Shown here: in pieces, positions 37,790 to 46,800 of the stretch
Position numbering within the stretch: position 1 is the stretch's first letter
How the letters are laid out: each line of letters opens with the position of its first letter
Assembly: GCF_010994275.1 (NCBI RefSeq)
Contig: NZ_WMCD01000008.1
Coordinates: forward strand, 62,001-126,000
DNA length: 64,000 nucleotides
Reading direction: 5' to 3'
Origin: Cyclobacterium jeungdonense
GTDB lineage: Bacteria; Bacteroidota; Bacteroidia; Cytophagales; Cyclobacteriaceae
Made by a program: the position numbers and the translations under genes
Notes under the pieces: generated by a model
What the model saw: the letters and a program-made list of their open reading frames with translations, nothing else
What the model was told of the DNA's origin: nothing
Databases searched by the model: none

Positions 37790-38740
37790 ATGCGGGATAT
37801 AAAATTGGTGGAAGTACGATCAGAACTGGCAGCCGGAACAAGAGGAGCAAGCATGGGGATCGATGCGCTAAAAGTAGCCAGTCTGGATAAGTCCTCCGAT
37901 TTTTTTACCAGGTTTGATCCCATCCATGTAGAAGATGCGAACGATTATCTTTGGAGAGGAAACCAACACCCCTATGCCAACTACATAGACGGTGTATATG
38001 AGGTACTTCAGAATGTGTACACCACTGTAAAATCCCTTCGCATCGCTAGAAAATTTCCCATCATCCTTGCCGGAGACCATTCCACCGCAGCGGGCACCAT
38101 CATGGGTATCAAGGCTGCCCACCCCGAAAAAAGGCTCGGCGTAATTTGGATAGACGCTCATGCTGACTTACATACACCTTTTACCACGCCCTCCGGAAAT
38201 ATGCATGGCATGCCCCTGGCTATGTGTCTGGGGCTGGATAATCTGGATCAAAAAATAAACGAACCGCTACCAGGGACGGTAGCCTATTGGGAAAAGATAA
38301 AGGCAATAGGTGGGGGCAGTCCGAAAATACTCCCGGAAGACATTGTTTTTATCGGGGTAAGGGACACGGAAGAAGCAGAAAATTATTTGATCAGGAATCA
38401 CAAAATCCCCTCTATCTCCATTAGTGATTTGCGGATCGCCGGTATCCCAAAAACAGCCGAAAAAGCACTTGCTTCCTTAAAAGACTGCGAACAAATTTAC
38501 ATTTCTTTCGATGTGGACAGCCTGGACACATCCCTTTCAAAAGGCACTGGGACACCTGTTCCCGATGGTCTAATTCTGGAAGAAGCTATCCGGTTAAACG
38601 AAGCCCTTATCAGAGACAAAAGAGTTTGTGCCTGGGAAATCGTAGAAGTAAATCCGACCCTTGACACTGAAAATGCCATGGCTAAAAATGCTTTTGATGT
38701 GCTGGAATCCACTGCCCGTTCGCTAGTCTCTCATTTTTAA
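37790..38740 (+). CDS. rocF: Arginase-family hydrolase
   Basis: The 316-residue protein has all the metal-binding motifs of the arginase/agmatinase fold: GDHS (His97), DAHADLH (Asp122, His124, Asp126) and SFDVDSLD (Asp241, Asp243). The NMHGMP string and KGTGTPVPDGL support arginase rather than agmatinase or formiminoglutamase. It would hydrolyse arginine to ornithine and urea using manganese. It stands alone after the CoA-transferase terminator and runs convergent to the NUDIX gene, with only 15 bases between. Confidence 0.92.
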   Translation: MRDIKLVEVRSELAAGTRGASMGIDALKVASLDKSSDFFTRFDPIHVEDANDYLWRGNQHPYANYIDGVYEVLQNVYTTVKSLRIARKFPIILAGDHSTAAGTIMGIKAAHPEKRLGVIWIDAHADLHTPFTTPSGNMHGMPLAMCLGLDNLDQKINEPLPGTVAYWEKIKAIGGGSPKILPEDIVFIGVRDTEEAENYLIRNHKIPSISISDLRIAGIPKTAEKALASLKDCEQIYISFDVDSLDTSLSKGTGTPVPDGLILEEAIRLNEALIRDKRVCAWEIVEVNPTLDTENAMAKNAFDVLESTARSLVSHF

Positions 38741-38755
38741 CTCCATTGAAACGGT

Positions 38756-39178
38756 TCACCGAAAGGGCTGACTTTCAAAGATCGATGCAAAGGCACGGAC
38801 ATTGGGATACATTTTATCTCCATTCAGCACCTGTCGGGCTGAAAAAAAACGGATACCTACGCATTCGGGTGAAGGAACGAAATCCAGGTGAGCCAATTTG
38901 GTTTCGTATACCACATTGGCTATAAAAACCTCCTTATGATTTTTCACCGTAAAAAAATAAGCTGGTTTATCGGCGACATAGGTTGTTTTCAGCTTCATTT
39001 CTTCCCAAATCTCCCGGTTTATTCCTTGCCGGGGACTCTCTCCAAAATCCAACCCTCCTCCAGGCAGTTCCCACCACCCGTTGTCCTCCCGGACCAGAAG
39101 AAATCGATCGCAATCATCCAACACCAGGGCCTTCACACTAACCCGGTAAAAATTTTCCGGTACCTTTGGTATTTCCAC
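38756..39178 (-). CDS. NUDIX hydrolase
   Basis: The 140-residue protein has a complete Nudix box, GGGLDFGESPRQGINREIWEEM, with the GxExnREUxEE spacing. The family hydrolyses nucleoside diphosphate-linked compounds; the substrate cannot be told. The start is a GTG at 39178: no ATG is available between the upstream nitrilase stop and the Nudix core. The start lies seven bases after the nitrilase stop, suggesting an operon. Confidence 0.88.
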   Translation of the reverse strand: MEIPKVPENFYRVSVKALVLDDCDRFLLVREDNGWWELPGGGLDFGESPRQGINREIWEEMKLKTTYVADKPAYFFTVKNHKEVFIANVVYETKLAHLDFVPSPECVGIRFFSARQVLNGDKMYPNVRAFASIFESQPFR

Positions 39179-39185
39179 TTTGTAT

Positions 39186-40151
39186 CTATTTCTTGTCTTG
39201 ATTAAGCCAGGCTACTTTTTGCGTGGGCTTATGCTCCTTCCCAATTATGTCCCGGTAAAGATCCGGCCTTCTGGCATTTTTGTACCGAAACCCACCTGCT
39301 TGCTCAAGTTTTTCAGCATTTATGGTAGCCAGGCAGAAGTCATTATCCAGTTTTCGGCATTCGGCAATAACATCACCGAAAGGATCTATGATCATGGAAC
39401 AGCCGTTTTTCAACTGGTCATCATCCATTCCTATCGGATTGGAAAACACCGCATAAATTCCGTTATCGTAAGCCCTTGCCGGTAGCCATTTCATCAACCA
39501 CTGACGCCCTTTCATTCCATCAAATTCTATCCTGAGTGAGGTGGGATCCTTCTGCCTGTTATACCAAAGCGAAGGGTCAACAAAGCCAGCTCCCGGCCTG
39601 GAAGATGGCGTACACATGGTGACATGGGGCATGAAAATCACCTCTGCTCCCAAAAGGCTCGTAGCGCGGACATTTTCCACGATGTTATTGTCATAGCAAA
39701 TTAAAATCCCACATTTCCATCCATGTAATTCAAACACACAATAACCTGACCCTGGAGTTAAATGAGGATTAATAAAAGGATGAAGCTTGTGGTGTCTTGC
39801 CTTAAGTCCATCCGCATCCACGCAAACATAACATTTAAAAATACGATCTTCTGCATCTTTTTCGAACAGGCCAGCTAAAATAGTGATATCATATTTCCTG
39901 GCAATTCTTTTGAGTCTTTCCGTACTCGGACCATCGGGAACAAATTCAGCCAGGTCTAGTAATTGTTTTTTGTTTAATTTTCGGGCAAAGGTATACCCTG
40001 TAATGGAGCATTCATGAAAAGAAATCACCTGAGCACCTGCTAATGCTGCGTTTTCACATAAGGATTCGATGGTATCCAGGTTTTTGGTTTTATCACCACT
40101 TGCATTTTCGAATTGAACCGATGCTATTTTTAAATCCTGTTTCTTGTCCAT
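39186..40151 (-). CDS. Nitrilase-superfamily amidohydrolase
   Basis: The 321-residue protein shows the Glu-Lys-Cys triad of carbon-nitrogen hydrolases: Glu47 (SFHECSITGY), Lys122 (RHHKLHPF) and Cys152 (LICYDNNIVEN). No signal peptide is present, so it is cytosolic. The family acts on nitriles, amides or carbamoyl compounds; the substrate is not clear from sequence. It lies between a GH18 lipoprotein gene (49-bp gap) and the NUDIX gene. Confidence 0.92.
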   Translation of the reverse strand: MDKKQDLKIASVQFENASGDKTKNLDTIESLCENAALAGAQVISFHECSITGYTFARKLNKKQLLDLAEFVPDGPSTERLKRIARKYDITILAGLFEKDAEDRIFKCYVCVDADGLKARHHKLHPFINPHLTPGSGYCVFELHGWKCGILICYDNNIVENVRATSLLGAEVIFMPHVTMCTPSSRPGAGFVDPSLWYNRQKDPTSLRIEFDGMKGRQWLMKWLPARAYDNGIYAVFSNPIGMDDDQLKNGCSMIIDPFGDVIAECRKLDNDFCLATINAEKLEQAGGFRYKNARRPDLYRDIIGKEHKPTQKVAWLNQDKK

Positions 40152-40200
40152 GTATTATAAAGTTTCCAATAGCCTGATGTCACTTTCAGGTTTTCACACG

Positions 40201-41160
40201 TTATTTCATTCCTTTTCTAACTGCATCTAATAAGGAATTCCCATTTTTGGTATCCGCCAAAACATGCCAGATCATAACGCCTCCCAAGCCTTGTTCTTTC
40301 GCCAATTCGGTTTTACGCTGAATGAGTGCAGGTGAGTTGTAGTAGAAAACACCTCCATCAGGAAAGGATAAACTGTCCTGCATGTATGCAGAAGGGTATT
40401 TTTCTAGAATTTGCCTGTATGTGAGGCTGGCAGGAGCTCCGGGACCGAACCCATACCCATAAAATGGCAAGCCCAATAGGATTTTTTCCGAGGGTATCTC
40501 TCTTTGATCAAGGTAATAATGAATATCTGAAACAGCCTTTTCGAAAGGCGCATGCTGACCGGGATTTTCAAGATCCCAGGGCCCGGTAGCGTCATAGGAC
40601 ATGACGTTAACCCAATCGAATAAGCCGAATACGTCATCCGGAATCAAATCGCTGTTCCAGCTTGCTAAAGCTGCCGTCGTCAGCTTACCGGAATTTTTTA
40701 ATTTACGGGACAATTCGCGAACAAAAGGAGCATAATGCTCGTTAATTAGCGAATTTTCAAGATCCACATCCACTCCATCGAATCCATAGGTATTGACAAG
40801 TGCAACAATTTGTTCCGTCCAGTGATCTCGCTGCTCAGGTAACATTAAATCTGCCAAAAACTCAGGTGGGTCTCCTCCGCCGATCGAAATGAAAACCCGG
40901 GAACCATTTTCGTGAGCGGATTTTACAATTTCATGGTAGACATCATCCTGACTAAATTTTCCCGTATGGTCGGGTTGGATAAAAGCCAGGTTTATATCCG
41001 TATACATGGACCAGTCAATACCCTCCAGTCCAAACCTCCAGTCATCCTCACTATAAAGGTACCCCAAAACCTGGGACTTGCGCTCCGGAACCTTTTCGTT
41101 TCCCACACCCAGAGAACAAGCGGAAGAAAATAATAATGATAGAATTAACAATCGAATCAT
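40201..41160 (-). CDS. Glycoside hydrolase family 18 lipoprotein (chitinase-like)
   Basis: The 319-residue protein has a lipoprotein signal (LLFSSAC, Cys at about 15) and a GH18 barrel with the catalytic DGVDVDLE (Glu135). It also has SIGGGDPPE near 92 and a C-terminal GGVMIWHVLAD, matching the family's last strand. It probably cleaves beta-1,4-GlcNAc-containing glycans at the cell surface or in the periplasm. The ATG at 41160 is preferred over TTG/GTG codons just upstream. It follows the GH43 gene after 14 bases. Confidence 0.92.
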   Translation of the reverse strand: MIRLLILSLLFSSACSLGVGNEKVPERKSQVLGYLYSEDDWRFGLEGIDWSMYTDINLAFIQPDHTGKFSQDDVYHEIVKSAHENGSRVFISIGGGDPPEFLADLMLPEQRDHWTEQIVALVNTYGFDGVDVDLENSLINEHYAPFVRELSRKLKNSGKLTTAALASWNSDLIPDDVFGLFDWVNVMSYDATGPWDLENPGQHAPFEKAVSDIHYYLDQREIPSEKILLGLPFYGYGFGPGAPASLTYRQILEKYPSAYMQDSLSFPDGGVFYYNSPALIQRKTELAKEQGLGGVMIWHVLADTKNGNSLLDAVRKGMK

Positions 41161-41174
41161 CACCAATATCAGAT

Positions 41175-42167
41175 TTATGGTTTTATTGGTTTTTTTTCTA
41201 CGCCCTCAAAGGTCAGGATGACGGGCAGGATTTCACCGTTGGGTCCAAACTCCATTTTGTCAATGCAGGTCACCCGGTGGTTTGGATCAGTTTCATCCAG
41301 TGGTCTACGGTGATAGACGATGTAATATTCTTCCTCTCCCGGGATTTTAAGTACAGAATGATGTCCCGCTCCCCTTCCTATTTTTTCATCCTGTTCCAGT
41401 ATCACTCCTTTTTTTTCAAAGGGCCCGAAGGGACTATCCGAAATTGCGTAGGCTACGCGGTAATCCGGACCTGTCCACCCCCCCTCAGACCACATGAAAT
41501 AATATTTACCGTTCCGAACAAACATAAATGGGCCCTCAACATATCCTTCCGGGGTGACTTCCTTATACAATTCCCCATCCTCAAAGGGAAGTAATCCTGT
41601 AAAATCATCCTTCAATCGCACCACATTACAACGTCCCCAACCCCCATAATACATGTAATAAATGCCATCTGTATCCTTGAAAATATACTGGTCTATGGGT
41701 TGGGCTTCATTGACAATATCGTTGATGAGGGGTTTACCGAGTAAATCCCGAAAAGGACCTTCAGGTTGATTCGCTACCCCCACTCCTACCCCCCCTACCT
41801 CGCCTTCGTGAACGTCATTAGCAGCAAAAAAAAGATAATATTGATCACCTTTGCTGATCACACCTGGCGCCCACATGGCCCGTCTGGCCCACTTTACGGC
41901 CGCCGTATCAATTATCCGCTCGTGTTTAGTCCAGTTAACCAGGTCCGGGGAGGAAAAGGCATCCATAAAAACCTGCCGATCAAAATCGTCTGAATAGGTA
42001 GGGTAAATCCAATACTTATCCTCATAAACAATCACTTCAGGATCTGCATACCAGCCCTCCAAAACCGGGTTTCCGGCGTAAACAGCTTTTTCGGACTCCG
42101 GGGTGGAACAGGAAATAAAAACCAGGAAACAATAAAAGGCACTAAATCCAGATATAACGTTTCTCAT
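41175..42167 (-). CDS. Glycoside hydrolase family 43-type lipoprotein
   Basis: The 330-residue protein begins with a lipoprotein-like signal (CFLVFISC, Cys at about 20) and then the five-bladed GH43 pattern: GWYADPEVIVYEDKYWIYPT with the catalytic-base Asp, WAPGVISKGDQYYLFFAA, and EGPFMF with the general-acid Glu. The family removes arabinose or xylose residues from plant-type polysaccharides. It probably shares an operon with the GH18 gene; the pairing hints at use of a mixed glycan, but no SusC/SusD pair is nearby. Confidence 0.9.
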   Translation of the reverse strand: MRNVISGFSAFYCFLVFISCSTPESEKAVYAGNPVLEGWYADPEVIVYEDKYWIYPTYSDDFDRQVFMDAFSSPDLVNWTKHERIIDTAAVKWARRAMWAPGVISKGDQYYLFFAANDVHEGEVGGVGVGVANQPEGPFRDLLGKPLINDIVNEAQPIDQYIFKDTDGIYYMYYGGWGRCNVVRLKDDFTGLLPFEDGELYKEVTPEGYVEGPFMFVRNGKYYFMWSEGGWTGPDYRVAYAISDSPFGPFEKKGVILEQDEKIGRGAGHHSVLKIPGEEEYYIVYHRRPLDETDPNHRVTCIDKMEFGPNGEILPVILTFEGVEKKPIKP

Positions 42168-42215
42168 TGCTTCTCACTTATTATGTGTAGCTTATTGCCT
42201 TCAATATATTAGAAT

Positions 42216-42235
42216 ATCTATATTAATCTATATTA
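42216..42235 (-). repeat. Two tandem 10-bp repeats upstream of GH43 gene
   Basis: ATCTATATTA occurs twice head to tail at 42216-42225 and 42226-42235, about 50 bases before the GH43 start. It could be a regulator site, or chance in an AT-rich stretch. Confidence 0.35.
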
Positions 42236-42326
42236 AACTGTAAGCTCCTAAGTTACTTTCAGATGAATTTACCAGGAAAAAACCACTTGCGCAACAGAAC
42301 CAGGACTTTAACTTATAGGAAATCTT

Positions 42327-43130
42327 TCACCAGGTAAAGGTGGCCAGCACTGGTAAATGGTCGGATGCGTACGTTTCGGGGATTACATGGTGTCCGGTCA
42401 CGGCCAAACTGCCTGCAGCTTTGTAAAAAATAAAATCGATCGTCCTTTTTGGATTGACTACGGGAATCGTCGGGGGACAATTTTCTTCACAGCTCCTCTT
42501 GAAATAGCTATCCAATTCATTAATTGCGTCGGACCCCGGTGAGGCATTAAAATCCCCAGCCAGGATGATGGGTAAGGTAGCTTTCTCAAAGTGACCGGTA
42601 ATATCCGCTGCCTGTCTGGCGGTATTGCTTGCATTGCTAAAGTCCAAATGGGTAGATGCAAACAAAATCTTTTTTCCTCCAGGCAGGCTCACCTGAACAG
42701 ATAACAAGGTTCGAGGCTCTGTGCCATCCTCCGCAGAAAGGGCGATTTTTTCCGCTGATTCTATGGGGAATCGGGAAAGAATGGCATTCCCATATTCTCC
42801 TCCCTGGTGGGTAATGGATTTGGAGAAATAATAATACATCCCCGTCAAATCTGCTAATACCGCGGCCTGGTGAAGCCCTTTTCCGGAACGCTGAGTATAT
42901 ACATCTACTTCCTGCAATGCCACCAAATCCGCCTTACTTTCACGAATAACACGAGCAATGGCAGGCAGGTCAATGGAATCTGGATTGGAAGGCGGATTTG
43001 CATGGTGGATATTGTAGGCTAATACCCGAACCCGGGGCTGCTCCTGACCATAAATGTAGGAAGGAAATAACCCCAAAACCGAAAAAAACAGTAGTAAAAA
43101 ACATTTGATTGGTATACGAGTCTTCATCAT
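42327..43130 (-). CDS. Secreted endonuclease/exonuclease/phosphatase family protein
   Basis: The 267-residue protein has a signal peptide (about 1-28, ending YIYG) and the EEP-fold residues: Asn in LAYNIHHA, Glu in ALQEVD, Asp and Asn in AGDFNASPGS, and Asp-His in YASDHLPV. The family cleaves phosphodiester bonds; members include DNases, sphingomyelinases and inositol phosphatases. Secretion suggests an extracytoplasmic substrate. Two ATGs lie next to each other at the start (43130 and 43127). It is 159 bases upstream of the GH43 gene. Confidence 0.9.
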   Translation of the reverse strand: MMKTRIPIKCFLLLFFSVLGLFPSYIYGQEQPRVRVLAYNIHHANPPSNPDSIDLPAIARVIRESKADLVALQEVDVYTQRSGKGLHQAAVLADLTGMYYYFSKSITHQGGEYGNAILSRFPIESAEKIALSAEDGTEPRTLLSVQVSLPGGKKILFASTHLDFSNASNTARQAADITGHFEKATLPIILAGDFNASPGSDAINELDSYFKRSCEENCPPTIPVVNPKRTIDFIFYKAAGSLAVTGHHVIPETYASDHLPVLATFTW

Positions 43131-43290
43131 GCAGGGTATTATTTTTTATAAATAGTTTTTTCAAAGATATTAATTTCCATTTATTTTAACAGGCAGAGAA
43201 GATTCCCTTTTTTCCTACCTATTTATTCCATGATCCTATACCACAATAAAGTATTCAGACTGGTCCACAATTCTTCAAACGGAGCTTTGA

Positions 43291-43539
43291 ATGGAAACAT
43301 GTGTTTTCACTATGAGCAAAAAGATCGTGTGCTATGGGCCAAGTAGTAAAAGCGAAACTATTCAAATGGGTCATCTGATGGGAATCGTCGAAGAAAATGG
43401 AATCATCACCATGAGCTACCATCAGGTTATTTATTCTCATGAAATTATGACTGGAATCTGCAGGTCCGTTCCTGAAATCCTGCCCAACGGAAAAATCAGG
43501 TTACCTGAAATCGAGCATGACGAGAACGTCACACAGTAG
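43291..43539 (+). CDS. Small hypothetical protein ending inside a dispersed repeat
   Basis: The 82-residue frame has ATGs at codons 1 and 8; the second gives MSKKIVCYGPSSKSE. No domain is recognised. Its last 11 codons and stop lie within the 68-bp repeat 43506-43573, so the natural C-terminus may have been replaced when the repeat arrived, or the frame may be accidental. It stands alone between the EEP gene and the large kinase. Confidence 0.35.
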   Translation: METCVFTMSKKIVCYGPSSKSETIQMGHLMGIVEENGIITMSYHQVIYSHEIMTGICRSVPEILPNGKIRLPEIEHDENVTQ

Positions 43540-43573
43540 GATGATTATCAATCATGCGAGATTCCATCTGACC
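43506..43573 (+). repeat. Dispersed 68-bp palindromic repeat, copy A
   Basis: The same element occurs at 59169-59236 with equal length. The first 17 bases (from TGAAATCGAGC) and a 15-base stretch (CATGCGAGATTCCAT) are identical. The central 30 bases match at about 18 positions. The ends AATCGAGCATG and CATGCGAGATT form an imperfect inverted repeat, as in REP-like elements. Confidence 0.7.
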
Positions 43574-43833
43574 GTTGAAAAAAAATTATTAACAGATGAA
43601 AAATGGCAATGGACCTCCGGAGATAAGAGTTCGGGAGAATCAATTCTAGAGGAAGTTTAGGATAATACCTCGAAGAGGCCAATTTTTATCACCCTTAAAA
43701 TGTTATACAAACATTTATTTTTGTTTTTTATATAATTTAATGGATTTTTCAAAGTCTTAATGGGGAAAATTGCACGGGTAATCTTAGGATATGCTTGGAT
43801 TTTTCAGTAACATCACCCCGTAATAATGATAGA

Positions 43834-46800
43834 ATGTCCACAATGAAACAGATGGATGCGCCGTTACCGGAAAACGAACCCGCTAGATTGGAAGCTTTGT
43901 TTGCCACCCAACTTTTGGATACCCTACCGGAGGCTTCCTTTGATAATCTGACCGAACTTGCAGCAGAAATTTGCCAAACTCCTATATCCTTAGTTACTTT
44001 ATTAGATAAAGACAGGCAATGGTTTAAATCCATTGTCGGACTTGATCTCTTCGAAACTCGCCGGGAAGTTTCATTTTGTCAGTATACCATTCTAAATGAA
44101 GGAATCTTAGAAGTGCCCGATGCTACCAGGGACTCGAGGTTTAGCACTAACCCCTTCGTGACAGGAAAAGAAAAATTTCGGTTTTATGCCGGCTTTCCTA
44201 TCAAAACGGAACACGGATTTCCGTTAGGTACGTTATGCGTATTGGATAATAAGCCAGGAAAATTGAGCCCCAAGCAGGCCCGTGCATTGGAAATACTTTC
44301 TAAGGAGGTAGAAAAACTGATTCAACTCCGGGTAGAGAAATTAAAACTCAACGAGTTAAATCAAAAATTGGAAAAGTTTCTTGGTAATGTGGGTGATCTG
44401 GTATTTATGGTCAATAGCAACTTAGAGATTTCTGATTTTTTTACTTCCAAAAACGAGTTGTTGATGATGCCGCATCAAAAGTTCCTGCATAAAAAAATAA
44501 GTGAGGTCGGTTTCCCAAAAGAGCAGGCCGCTCTCTTCGACGGACTGATCCGAGATGTGTTTAAATCTGCGCGAAAGCAAAATCTGGAATATTTCCTAAC
44601 AATTAACGGGAAAAAAGAATGGTTTGATTTAACATGTGAAAAAATAGCTTCCGGAAATCCGGAGGTTATATGCATTATCAATCACATCAGTCAGCAAAAG
44701 AAAAAAGAATTAAGATTAAAAGAGCAAGAAAAGGAATTTAGCGATTTCTTTGAGCACGTGCACGGGTTGATGTTCAAGCACGATCTTAATGGTAAAATCA
44801 TTCACATCAACCGGGATGGTGCAGAAATCCTTGGTTACAAGCAAGAAGACCTCATTGGAGTAAACATGAGAAGCATGGCTCTGGATAAGATGCTTTTCAC
44901 GGAATACCTGGAAGCCATCAAAAAGGAAAAAACCTTCAATGGTAAGGGCAGATTGGTTTCACGCTCAGGCAGGACCGTCACCTTTCATTTTAATAATGTG
45001 CTTTTTGAGTCGCAATTGGGTGATTCCTTCATCTTAGGTAACGGCATGGATATGACTGAATCCCTACGGTCACTAAACGAATTGGAAACTGCCGCTGCAG
45101 CCATCAATAAAGAGCGCGTATTGCTAAAAACGATCATTGATAACATACCCATCAACATTTACGCAAAAAACAGCCTTTTTGAAAAAACACTTGTCAATCG
45201 TGCTGAACTTAACTATCTGGAAATAGCCGATGAGCAGGAAGTATTAGGAAAAACTGACGAGATGCTTTTCGATACAGAAACCGCCCGTGGAGCTCTCGAG
45301 GAGGATAAATCGGTGATTCTGGATGGCGAAATTATCATCAACAAAGAAGTCATCCAAGAGCAGAAAAATGGTAGAAAGCGGTATTGCCTGATATCCAAAA
45401 TACCATTAAAAGATGCTTCTGGCAGGATTACAGGCATGGTAGGCATCACCAATGATATCAGTGAGCGGAAAAAAGCCGAGCTAGCTTTGATGGAGAAAGG
45501 CAAAAGACTCGATGCCATTATCCGGGGAACCAACACCGGAACCTGGGAATGGAATATCTCCACAGGCAAGATTCTTATCAATGAACGCTTTGCCGAAATC
45601 CTGGGTTTCGAGGAGGATGAAATGAACGACTTTTCTTCCCAAAAGTGGAATACTCTTTGTCATCCTGAGGACCTGCTTCACCGGAATCACGTTTTGCAAA
45701 AGCACTTCGACCAAAAAACAGACTTTTACCAATACGAAATCCGATTGAAACATAAAGAGGGGCATTATGTTTGGATCCAGGATCGGGGAAAAGTTTTTTC
45801 TAGGGATAAATCCGGCAAGCCGGAGATCATGTACGGGACCTATCAGGATATTAGCCAAAAAAAGGAAATTGAGAACCAGCTTAAGGAAGCCAAGGAAAGT
45901 GCAGAAAACGCCAACAAAGCCAAATCAGAATTTTTGGCGAACATGAGCCATGAGATTCGAACTCCTCTCAATGGAGTGATCGGTTTCACGGATTTACTCA
46001 TGAAAACACCCTTGTCAGATACTCAGCTTCAATACATGAAAACCGTGTCCCAATCGGCGCATTCTCTTTTGGATTTGATAAACGACATCCTGGATTTCTC
46101 TAAAATTGAAGCCGGTAAGATGGAGCTATCCGTTGAAAAGGCGGATATTTTTGAACTAGGGACTCAGGTAGCAGACATCACCAAATACCAAGCGCATTCC
46201 AAGGGATTGGAATTATTAGTAAACCTTTCTCCCAGCCTCCCTCGCTTTATTTATGCCGATGATGTTCGGTTGCGACAGATTCTGGTAAACCTGCTGACCA
46301 ATGCCATTAAATTTACCGAAAAAGGAGAAGTAGAATTAAAGGTTGAGAAATTAGACGCAAGTATCCAAAAAGAACTGCCCGTACTCTTTCGCTTTTCGGT
46401 CAAAGATACCGGCATGGGCATCTCTAGTGCGAAGCAACAAAAAATTTTCGAAGCGTTTTCCCAGGAGGATGCCAGCACTACCCGGAAATTTGGCGGTACC
46501 GGACTGGGCCTGACCATTTCCAATAAGCTGCTGGGACTTATGGGAAGCCGCCTTCAACTCGAAAGTGAGTCTGGAAAAGGAAGCCTTTTCTATTTCGATA
46601 TACAATTGATGGCTGAGCAGGGAGAAGTTGAAAAATGGCCGGAGGACCATGGTATTGAGCAGGTTCTGGTGGTAGATGATAACGAAACAAACCGCAACCT
46701 AATTAGCGAAATCATGGATGCCCGAAACATCACCTGCTTCCAGGCTGCCAATGGAATGGAAGCACTTCAGCTTTTAGAAAAAAAGGGGAAATTCGATTTG

